Position numbers and translations under genes: made by a program
Notes under the pieces: model-generated
Database searches by the model: none
Told to the model about the DNA's origin: nothing
What the model saw: the letters and a program-made list of their open reading frames with translations, nothing else
In this document: piece after piece, positions 41,475 through 49,880 of the stretch
How the letters are laid out: each line of letters begins with the position of its first letter
Position numbering within the stretch: position 1 is the stretch's first letter
DNA from: Macrosoma leucophasiata
Lineage: Eukaryota > Arthropoda > Insecta > Lepidoptera > Hedylidae
Reading direction: 5' to 3'
Length of the DNA stretch: 64,000 bases
Assembly: GCA_036365455.1 (NCBI GenBank)
Contig: JAWQUS010000025.1
Span: 23,348,001 to 23,412,000, forward strand

Positions 41475-42240
41475 TCTCTCGTCAACACGGGGTCCAATTT
41501 GAACCCCGGACCTTTGTCAGGCTTGCGCGGGGACATGGGGGGTCCAACACGTAGAGGCCCTTTCGAGATTTTTGATCTACTTTGTAATGGGTTATATTCG
41601 GCGGGACCTCTCTCTGACTGCATCAATAGTTAATACAGACACAGACAGACCCCGCAGAATATAATGGGACTATTGTAATGAAAAGTGATTTGCCAAACTT
41701 TGGGCTATGTGGGTGAACTGGGGGGACTAGCTGGCTGGGCCTATGGAGTGAGATCCGGCACCTGCCTATATTCAACATCTCACATTATCGAATCCTACTT
41801 TAGGCAGGTGGTGACTCGCCTCTCCTTGGTGGGCCCCCCAAACAGCCAACCCGATGGTCGACAGGGGGCAACACTGTTGAGAGAGGCTGGGGGTTTCGAG
41901 AGGTGTGGCCCCGGTTTCACCATCACGAGCGAGTAATCTCAAGCTCGGAGCGGGCTTCCCCGCTATTATGCCTTTAGACACTTCCACCCCCGAGTGTATG
42001 GTTCTTTCAGAAATTTAGACAACAGCCTATTATCTAAATTTCTGCAAATGCCATACCTCTAGCGCCCCACTCTGACCGGCCAATGAAGGCAAGCCAGAGG
42101 TGAGAGACCTGATGCTCTGTCCGGCCGTACCTCTGTGTGGCGGACGAGGCGGAGCCCAGTTCTCTCGGAGGAACTCGAGATGATGGTAGGGGGTGGTGTC
42201 GCTACTCACCAACAGCTCGCCACAAGCTGCTCTGCCCCCT
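41475..42240. mobile_element. 766-bp GC-rich element of unknown class, copy 1
   Basis: Starts TCTCTCGTCA and ends CTGCTCTGCCCCCT, flanked on both sides by (TTA) tracts. A second copy with the same two ends and length is at 47239-48004 with roughly 97 percent identity where compared. The interior has a 12-bp perfect hairpin (CAGAAATTTAGA / TCTAAATTTCTG, about 42009-42043) and a GC-rich hairpin near GCGGGCTTCCCCGC. Open frames are short (83 codons plus strand 41685-41936; 80 codons minus strand 41384-41626 containing PPMSPRKPDKGPGFKLDP) and without known motifs. Confidence 0.75.
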
Positions 42241-42259
42241 TATTATTATTATTATTATG

Positions 42260-43215
42260 CATGAAAATGAGGAAATCATAACAAAAAGAAGCAATAACGA
42301 CTATTTTCTTAAATGTTTGAAGGGTTTGCAGCTGACGAATATTATTGGGTAACCCATTCCATAGACGTACAGCTGCATTAGAAAATGAATTAGAGTAATA
42401 GGAAGAAGTATGCGAGGGAGTCAGGAGTTGCAGATTAATAGAAGAACGTAGAAAATGGGAGCTAGAGAGGCTAAGGTAGGGAAACGTTCTTTGAGATAAA
42501 GAGGAGAGTGGGGATAGAATAGTACACAGTAGAGAAGTGAAAGAATATGAGTATTCCTGCGAAGGCGGATGGGCAGCCACTTGAGTTGAACGCAAAATTT
42601 GGAAACATGGTCGTATTTGCGTAAACCAAATACGAACCTTATACAGAGATTTTGTAGACGCTCAAGCTTATTTAGCTGCGTTTGAGTTAAATCAAGATAG
42701 CATATGTCAGCATAATCTAAGATAGGAAAATGGATTGATCGAGCCAGTGTAATCTTAGTGGCAATTGGTAAGAAATTATGTAATCTCCTTAAAAAGCTAA
42801 CGGCAGAAAACATCCTCCTACTCACCTCACTAACCTGAGGAGCCCAAGTCATACAACTATCCATAGTAACACCCAAATTTTTCACAGTTTTGCAATATTT
42901 AACTACAGACCCATCAAGCAATATAGGAGGAAGTTTATTGAAATCAAACTCAAAACTCAAACTCAAAAATTCATTTAATCACTTGGAAATAATAGAATTT
43001 GCTTGTGATAGGTCAAATTACAAATATAAAATTAAAGCGAATAACAACTGATACGTTGATAAATATGTCAAAGTAAATAAATTAATTATAGTCCAAAAAT
43101 ACTTAATAATAAAAATAGGTATCAACAGAATCAATTTTGGATATCAACCGAGAGCTACCGAGAATAATTGCTTGACTTTTGACTGGATTAACATGAAGAC
43201 CATGAAGGCCTCCGA
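42260..43215 (-). pseudogene. LINE fragment, jockey/CR1 group, broken
   Basis: From the right: HVNPVKSQAIILGS near 43150-43195, then disrupted sequence, then frame 42421-42966 (TVKNLGVTMDSCMTWAPQV, NLCIRFVFGLRKYDHVS, LPIRLRRNTHILSLLYC), then a shifted frame 42206-42595 (NAAVRLWNGLPNNIR). These match the C-terminal part of the intact LINE at 13440-16427 in order, but are clearly a different subfamily. Confidence 0.85.
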
Positions 43216-43402
43216 TATGGTTTAACGACTACTATCTATCGATAGCAACCGGGACCGACGGCTTAACGTGCCCTCCGAAGCACGGAAACGCGCATTTTAA
43301 TTTGCCACTAGCCGTCACCCATCTCATACCCGACCGCGCCCGTATCGCTCAACCGAGTAGATCGCTTACGATCTACACCAGCCGCGGCGCCATGCGCGCT
43401 TC
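43207..43402 (-). repeat. 5S-derived SINE, 3' truncated copy
   Basis: Has the 5S-like head (complement at about 43308-43400) and part of the body, ending at CCTCCGATATGGTTTAACGA. It sits exactly at the outer edge of the P450 copy 5 3' flank. Confidence 0.8.
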
Positions 43403-43890
43403 AGTTATTGGTTAATATCACAGAGTATTTCATGCAAATTTGTAAGTTTGCGTTGGAGATCTTTTCACATCAACTATGAATAATTATGTGAAAGTGTGGT
43501 AAATTGACTTCTGTCAATAGTGACCGTACAACCAAGGGGAGTATCTCGTCAAATATTTTAGTACATTGAGGTAAATGTAAAACACACTAAACTACTCGTA
43601 TAATTAATTAAGAAAAATAAAAACCTAGTAATTTACTTATATCACTACTATGACATTATGATAAAATGATATAATAATTTAGGTATTGTCTGCTTTTTAT
43701 TTAGTTTTCTCACTGAGTGCATTTAATGTGGTAAACGTATAAATCCAAATAAATGCAGTTATTGAATTAATTTAAATCAATATACCTGTTTGGTTTCAGA
43801 GTTTAAAGAGAAATAAAATACTTTTTTTATTTGGTGTATTTTAATGAGAAACACATTTGTAAATTACCGAGTTATTTATTTTTCTTAATG
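43403..43890 (-). repeat. Conserved 3' flank of P450 copy 5
   Basis: The most complete version of the shared flank; matches 35396-35835 in inverted orientation and parts of 30880-31140 and 21290-21520. Confidence 0.75.
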
Positions 43891-44031
43891 TTTTAAGGGC
43901 GAATTTCATTCTTCATGGCGTTTAGTTTTCAATTAAACATTTTGTAAGAAATGTGGAATAATTTGGTACATTCCGTCCCCGCTAAACGATTTATCCATTT
44001 GCAACTTAGAAACGTTTTTTTTTCTCAGGAA

Positions 44032-45534
44032 TTAGAAGCATTTCACATCTCTGGGAAACAATTCAACTTCTACATTATTTATTCTGACTTGGAACAGTTC
44101 TTTCTTGAATTTATATGTGTCACCATTTATAAAAGTCTTCACTGTGTAGTTTCGCAAAAAGTGCACTAGTCCAGTTTTTATTTGCATGTGTGCGTATCTT
44201 GCGCCCATACATACTCTTGGCCCTCTACCAAAGGGCATGTAAATATTGTCAGATATGTTTCTCCTATTTTCCGGCGAAAATCTCTCCGGGATGAACTTTT
44301 CGGGATCAGGATAATATTTGGGGTCATGATGTATATCGAATATTGGCATTGTTAAGTTAGTTCCCTTTTCCACTTTTATATTACCTGTCGGTAAAATTGT
44401 GTCTTTGATGCATATTCTAGCAAGGATACCAACCGGTGGATGTAGTCTTAGAGCCTCACAAAGTGACATGTCAAGATATTCGAGGTCGGATACAATATCA
44501 TATGTCATCTTGCCTTCATATTTTTCAAAAGCTTGATCTATTTCTTCATGGACACGACGCAATATGTCGGGGTGGCTGCCCAATAGTACTATAGTGCTAA
44601 ACATAGCTGTTGCACTGGGTTCAACACCAGCCACGAAAAAGAAAAATGCTTGGCTTGCCAAAAGTTCGTCTGTAGGAATGATCTCTAAGCCCGTGTTTAA
44701 GTCTTTCATTACACCTTGCTTCTGTATATTGACACACATACTTGGAAAGTCGTGTTTGTTAACATTCTCTCGTTCTCTCTGGCGTATCGCTTGCTTGATT
44801 GCTCCTATGAAAAAGTCTTCATGTTGAGAAAAAAATTTTAATCTTAAAACTTTGAACAGAGGTGCAAATAAAAATGAAAGAGAAACTTTAATGTTTGTGC
44901 GTAACGACGGCTTGAAAATATTTTGCGCCATTTTTAGAAAAGGTGAATTGAAAATTGATTCGGTTCCCAAGCCAAATACAGAAGCGCCAATTGCAGCGGA
45001 ACAGAAGGTGCAAAGCACGTCAAAAGTATCACTGGTTAAATGTTTCGGATTGTCTTTTAAATACTTAATAAAATCTTGGGCGCCCCTGTCCATAACATAG
45101 TACATATTCTTGAGCTTCATTGAGGTGAATAGGGGCGTCATGTTTTGTCGCACTAGTTTCCATCTTTGGCCTTTCATAAGCCCCACATTATCTGCTAGCA
45201 CGTCGTTATCATTAGTTATAAGGCCTTTATGATTGAAAGCGTTGAAATCCAATTGCATCACGTACTGGATATTCACGGGGTCTCGCACATATAAGCCTGG
45301 TGAGAAGAAATTTCCTACGCCCACGGCCGGTTCGTTAGGGTGCGTCTCGTATACTTCTCGCCAGATTTCGAACATAGCCTTCTTACTCCAGATAAAGCCA
45401 CCTATCGGGCCCAAGAATTTATGCTTCTGATGGAACACAACACCACGTTTTTTCCAATACCTCTCATTATATCTTTGAGTGAGATAAAACACAGCTACAC
45501 AGGTTAACAGAACAGCTAATATTAAAAATAACAT
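44032..45534 (-). CDS. Cytochrome P450, CYP3 clan (array copy 5)
   Basis: An intact 500-residue single-exon frame. Anchor MLFLILAVLLTCVAVFYL; WKLVR in helix C; SQAFFFFVAGVEPSATAMF in helix I; EALR; PERF; heme loop FGRGPRVCMG (Met replaces Ile next to the ligand cysteine). Notable differences from copies 3 and 4 lie at residues 45-65 (GGFIWSKKAMFEIWREVYET), 105-120 (ITNDNDVLADNVGLMKG) and 205-232, overlapping regions that commonly shape the substrate pocket. Likely a microsomal monooxygenase; substrate unknown. The ATG is set by the anchor; the TATA element upstream is weaker than in the other copies. Confidence 0.97.
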   Translation of the reverse strand: MLFLILAVLLTCVAVFYLTQRYNERYWKKRGVVFHQKHKFLGPIGGFIWSKKAMFEIWREVYETHPNEPAVGVGNFFSPGLYVRDPVNIQYVMQLDFNAFNHKGLITNDNDVLADNVGLMKGQRWKLVRQNMTPLFTSMKLKNMYYVMDRGAQDFIKYLKDNPKHLTSDTFDVLCTFCSAAIGASVFGLGTESIFNSPFLKMAQNIFKPSLRTNIKVSLSFLFAPLFKVLRLKFFSQHEDFFIGAIKQAIRQRERENVNKHDFPSMCVNIQKQGVMKDLNTGLEIIPTDELLASQAFFFFVAGVEPSATAMFSTIVLLGSHPDILRRVHEEIDQAFEKYEGKMTYDIVSDLEYLDMSLCEALRLHPPVGILARICIKDTILPTGNIKVEKGTNLTMPIFDIHHDPKYYPDPEKFIPERFSPENRRNISDNIYMPFGRGPRVCMGARYAHMQIKTGLVHFLRNYTVKTFINGDTYKFKKELFQVRINNVEVELFPRDVKCF

Positions 45535-45606
45535 TATGGATACGTACTCTCTTCAGAGTATATGAACGAATGCTAATATTCGGTTATTTATCTCAGTATT
45601 TATGTC
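45535..45606 (-). promoter_or_regulatory. Shared proximal promoter of P450 copy 5
   Basis: GGATACGTACTCTCTTCAGA, GAACGAATGCTAATATTCG and TTTATCTCAGTATTTATG on the plus strand align with copies 2 to 4. The TATA-like element (minus CATAAATACTGAG) is one of the weakest of the set. Confidence 0.55.
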
Positions 45607-45609
45607 CTT

Positions 45610-45920
45610 TTGGAATGTCGATTACGACCAGTATACATGCAAATAAGAGTCGTGCTGAGATAAGGTAAGTGCGAAGTAAACAAAAAATATTGTAGACGCA
45701 TGATGACTATACAAATCGTTCTAAAAAAAAGGTAGGTACCTACTGATTATAAGAATCGTGCTTTAGATTATACCTATGATTTTTTTTTGACGTGACAACG
45801 TCTTAAATTAGGTTGCGGCTCGGAGTCACTCATGAAAAAGTGTAACGCCCGGTAACGTAACGATGAGTCACCGAACGAGAGAGAGGCCTGCCGGACCCGA
45901 AGATTTGACAAATCGGGCAG
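45610..45920. other. Gene-free interval
   Basis: Contains a moderately GC-rich stretch at 45790-45900 (AGTGTAACGCCCGGTAACGT) of repeat-like character. It joins directly to the tRNA-like cassette; the usual 5' arm of that repeat is reduced to GATTTGACAAATCGGGCAGG. Confidence 0.45.
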
Positions 45921-45996
45921 GGCTTCAGTAGCTCAATTGGAAGAGCGGCTGGACTAGATTCCCAGTAGGTCGCGAGTTCGAGCCTCGCCTGAAGTC
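45921..45996 (+). repeat. tRNA-like cassette
   Basis: 76-base tRNA-like sequence (AGTAGCTCAATTGGAAGAGC; CGCGAGTTCGAGCCTCGC) followed by the AT-rich tail TTTTTCTTTCCATTTTTATT. A/B boxes intact. Confidence 0.8.
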
Positions 45997-46170
45997 AAAT
46001 TTTTCTTTCCATTTTTATTTAAAAATAAAATATACAATCAGATACCTATATTTACATCGTTTTTATGTTGTAAGTATAGTCAAAATAAAATAACTACCTA
46101 CGTTAAGAAAAACCGACTTCAATACTAAAAAGAAATTTATACTAAAGATTTAATATTCATTATGTATATA

Positions 46171-46456
46171 TAATAAAAATGGCAACCCATTATACGTCCC
46201 ACAGCTGGGCACGAGTCTCTCCCCTTTTTAGAGGGAGGCCTGGAGCTTACTCCACCACGCTGCTCCAATGCGGATTGGTGGAGTTGGGTGGGTTAGTGGC
46301 CAATCCGCTGTCGGATGTTTTCAAACCGCCCATAAGGCCTCCGACAAGGTTTAACGACTGCTATATATCGATAGCAACCGGGACCGACGGCTTAACGTGC
46401 CCTCCGAAGCACGGAAACGCGCATTTAATTTTACCACTAGCGGTCACCCATCACAC
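46171..46456 (-). repeat. 5S-derived SINE, 5' truncated copy
   Basis: The tail and body are present on the minus strand; truncated inside the 5S-like head at TGATGGGTGACCGC. Tail end ATGGGTTGCCATTTTTATTA. Confidence 0.8.
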
Positions 46457-46877
46457 TTATTAATTATATACTACCTATTATTTATATCTGCTATTTACCA
46501 ATGGGTTTAAAGTCGGTGCCAAACCTTAAACAAATAATTATATTTTCAATCGTGGGCGTTTATATGTATGCTTAAATGCACCTCTGCCTGTCTTCGGGGA
46601 TTACAGGCGTGAAGTTACGTTTTAATACAATGAAATGCCTACTTAAATGATTTTGGATAAAATTTTGCGAGCGGGAGTGGGAACAAACAAATACTACTAA
46701 AAATTTTGCGGGCCACTGTTTATTTATCAAACGATAACAAAACCCTTCTGTAGAAATCTAAATAATCTTCTATCATATCTAATTTGAGTTATTACTTTGT
46801 CCCGCCTACAATAATTATATTTAAAAGAATACATTATATTTTTAATACATTAAAATATACCTATCTGTGTGCCCTAG
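46457..46877. other. AT-rich interval with a SINE scrap
   Basis: 46557-46620 carries GCCTGTCTTCGGGGATTACA and GCGTGAAGTTACG, the end of the SINE seen at 24655-24972. Nothing else is recognised. Confidence 0.5.
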
Positions 46878-47226
46878 AAGCGCGCATGGCCCAGCGGCTG
46901 GTGTAGATCGTAAGCGATCTGCTCGGTTAAGCACTACGGGCGCGGTCGGGTAGTGTGATGGGTGACCGCTAGTGGTAAATTAAATGCGCGTTTCCGTGCT
47001 TCGGAGGGCACGTTAAGCCGTCGGTCCCGGTTGCTATCGATGGATAGCAGTCGTTAAACCTTGTCGGAGGCCTTATGGGCGGTTTGAAAACATCCGATAG
47101 TGGGTTGGCCACTAACCCACCCACCTCCACCAATCCGCATTGGAGCAGCGTGGTGGAGTAAGATCCAGGCCTCCCAAAAAGGGGAGAGATTCGTGCCCAG
47201 CAGTGGGACGTAAAATGGGTTGCCAT
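46878..47226 (+). repeat. 5S-derived SINE, full copy 2
   Basis: Same length and order as the copy at 40304, with the 5S-like promoter block intact. Its (ATT) tail is continuous with the (ATT)/(TTA) tract that opens the 766-bp element copy 2. Confidence 0.85.
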
Positions 47227-47238
47227 TATTATTATTAT

Positions 47239-48004
47239 GTCTCTCGTCAGCACGGGGTCCAATTTGAACCCCGGACCTTTGTCAGGCTTGCGCGGCGACA
47301 TGGGGGGTCCAACACGTAGAGGCCCTTTCGAGAATTTTGATCTACTTTGTAATGGGTTATATTCGGCGGGACCTCTCTCTGACTGCATCAATCGTTAATA
47401 CAGGCACAAACAGACCCCGCAGAATATAATGGGACTATTGTAATGATAAGTGATACGCCAAACTTTGGGCTATGTGGGTGAACTGGGGGGACTAGCTGGC
47501 TGGGCCTATGGAGTGAGATTCGGCACCTGCCTATATTCAACATCTCACATTATCGAATCCTACTTTAGGCAGGTGGTGACTCGCCTCTCCTTGGTGGGCC
47601 CCCCAAACAGCCAACCCGATGGTCGACGGGGGGCAACACTGTTGAGAGAGGCTGGGGGTGTCGAGAGGTGTGGCCCCGGTTTCACCATCACGAGCGAGTA
47701 ATCTCGAGCTCGGAGCGGGCTTCCCCGCTATTATGCCTTTAGACACTTCCACCCCCGAGTGTATGGTTCTTGCAGAAATTTAGACTACAGCCTATTATCT
47801 AAATTTCAGCAAATGCCATACCTCTAGCGCCCCACTCGGACCGGCCAATGAAGGCAAGCCAGAGGTGAGAGACCTGATGCTCTGTCCGGCCGTACCTCTG
47901 TGTGGCGGACGAGACGGAGCCCAGTTCTCTCGGAGGAACTCGAGATGATGGTAGGGGGTGGTGTCGCTACTCACCAACAGCTCGCCACAAGCTGCTCTGC
48001 CCCC
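47239..48004. mobile_element. 766-bp GC-rich element of unknown class, copy 2
   Basis: Same ends and length as 41475-42240, flanked by (ATT) on the left and (TTA) repeats on the right (48005-48022). The 83-codon plus-strand frame (47450-47701) is preserved with four amino-acid changes; the hairpin near 47775-47808 has one mismatch. Confidence 0.75.
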
Positions 48005-48029
48005 TTATTATTATTATTATTATACCTAT

Positions 48030-48365
48030 CTGTTGAAAATCATGAAATCCGTCTCATGAAAAAAGGCATGCTCCGATGGTTCGGGCATATAGAAAGAATG
48101 TCGAATGAGCGAATGACTAAACAGATATACAATGCGAATGTGGATGGTTGCAGAGGCCCAGGAAGACCAAGGCTGACCTACCATGACCAAATAGGTCGAA
48201 TTCTGTCTGATGGTGGGGTCAAAAGTCTTAGGAATCGGCGTGCATGTATGAAGAGAATGATGAAGGTAGACGAGGCACGAGAGGTTTGTCTGAACCGGGA
48301 TGTCTGGCGCTCTACACTCTCTGCCTACCCCGTTAGGGACCTGGCGTGAAGATACATACATACAT
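48030..48365 (+). pseudogene. LINE reverse transcriptase C-terminal remnant, copy 2
   Basis: The frame up to 48349 reads WFGHIERMSNERMTKQIYNA, GRPRLTYHDQIGRILSDG, RACMKRMMKVDEAREVCLNR, SAYPVRDLA, close to 36284-36694. It is followed by GGCGTGAAGATACATACATA. The N-terminal codons of the open frame (from 47900) belong to the neighbouring 766-bp element and are not part of it. Confidence 0.8.
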
Positions 48366-48799
48366 ACCTATCTGTTGTTTTGTAAGTGTCGAATAATTAC
48401 GGAGCACTATGTAATATTTAAACTAAATAAGTCATGCAGCTAGTTTTTCCGTTTTTAGTTAATGGTTTAATTATTTGCAGTCGGGTTTTTTTTACTGAAT
48501 TGTCCGATTTCGATAATTCTATTTTTATTCGAAAGTGCATACCTTAAAGTTGGTGCCTAAATTTCGATGCCGTGCACGTACTTATGAAGCCGTGCCGTTG
48601 GGCGTCAACGCACGCAGATAATGAATATGTTCGTCTGGCGCCGACTCCAAAATTTATTTTTCTGTTTCATTTATTTTCGAAGGTTTTATTTTTTGTTAAA
48701 AAGTTCTTATGAATCATTAATTCCTACAGATCTATTTGTTTAAAACGATAATTGACGACTGATCGTTATGTCTAGCGTTATAAGGTTTACATTAGAGCT
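48366..48799. other. Gene-free AT-rich interval
   Basis: No frame, repeat end or RNA recognised. Confidence 0.5.
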
Positions 48800-48985
48800 T
48801 AGGTAGTAGAGCTTCAGTGACGGAACTCGCGGGCGTAGGCACCACCGCATTACCTAATTTACTTGCCGCTAAATGGTATTGTTGGTCGTTGGTCTTTGTG
48901 TGGGTGTCTATAGGCTGCAGTCATCACTTAACATCAATGTGAACTGCATGCTTGTTTGCCACTTCAATTACAAAAAAAAAAATGT
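48800..48985 (+). repeat. D270 repeat with central deletion
   Basis: GTAGAGCTTCAGTGACGGAA at the start and TGTTTGCCACTTCAATTACA plus an A-run at the end; about 90 bases of the middle are missing. Confidence 0.7.
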
Positions 48986-49225
48986 TAAAATTTTTGAAGA
49001 GTTTTTTAAATTTTTAAATGAAATAATTTACTTACTAGAATATAAATTAAGTTTGCTTTTTAAACTAAACGAAACTTCAAATGAAACTTTTTAATAACAA
49101 TTCAAAAACAATTTCATAACTTTTGAAATAATTTTGAGCTAACAAAACTGTAAGTTTATTCTAGAGAAAGAATAACAAAATGAATACTTTCATTAAATTT
49201 CAAGGTTGCTATACAGGGTTATAAT

Positions 49226-49535
49226 ATAATAATAATGGCAACCCATTATACGTCCCACTGCTGGGCACGAGTCTCTCCCCTTTTTGGGGGGAGGCCTGGA
49301 GCTTGTGATGACCGCAGCCTATAGACACCCACACAAAGACCAAGGTCAAAATGCAGATGCGTTACCACTCCTGAGGCCTAAGGTCTTATGCCTCTGTGCC
49401 GGAAATTACAGGGCCGTACATTACCACCTGACCGGAACACGATAGTGTTGAACACTACCATTTAGCGGCAAATATACCAGGCAATGCGGTGGCGCCCACG
49501 CCCGCGAGCTCCGTCACTGGAGCTCTACCACCAAT
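49226..49535 (-). repeat. Composite: 5S-SINE tail fused to a D270 copy
   Basis: 49226-49304 is the SINE 3' end (GGCAACCCATTATACGTCCC to GGAGGCCTGGAGCTT). At 49305 the sequence becomes a minus-strand D270 copy (GTGATGACCGCAGCCTATAG to CTCCGTCACTGGAGCTCTAC). The A-rich end of D270 is missing at the join. Confidence 0.8.
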
Positions 49536-49554
49536 AAAACTTTACCTGCTATAT

Positions 49555-49880
49555 TTATATATGTAGGTATGTATGTATGGTTGTATGGAGAAAAAACAAG
49601 CCTAAATTACTCCATAATACATCAGCTACCAACTCGTGGAAGTCCCGTCAAAGTCGGATACACTCCAATCTACTTATTTGTATGTAGGTATGTATGTATG
49701 TATGGATATATGGAGATAAAAGTAGCCTAAGTTACTCCTTATCACATCAGCTATCTGCCAGTGAAAGTCCCGTCAAAATCGGTGAAGCCGTTCCCAAGAT
49801 TAGCCCCGACAAACAGACAGACAGTCAAGAATTGAAAAAAAAGTTTTTTTGGTACATGTACCGTGTATACATCCTCATTT
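49555..49880. repeat. Duplicated Helitron-like fragment
   Basis: Two direct pieces (from about 49560 and 49678) share TATGTATGGTTGTATGGAGA-type starts, GCCTAAATTACTCC/GCCTAAGTTACTCC, and AGTCCCGTCAAAATCGG. The second continues to CCCGACAAACAGACAGACAG. Related to 55640-55780. Confidence 0.55.

Noticed and set aside
43951..44169. Small plus-strand gene downstream of P450 copy 5
   Set aside because: Overlaps the P450 3' end and flank, with no support from the paralog flanks.
47900..48349. A 149-codon gene starting at 47900
   Set aside because: The N-terminal third is the end of the 766-bp element and the (TTA) tract; the rest is a LINE remnant. The fusion is accidental.
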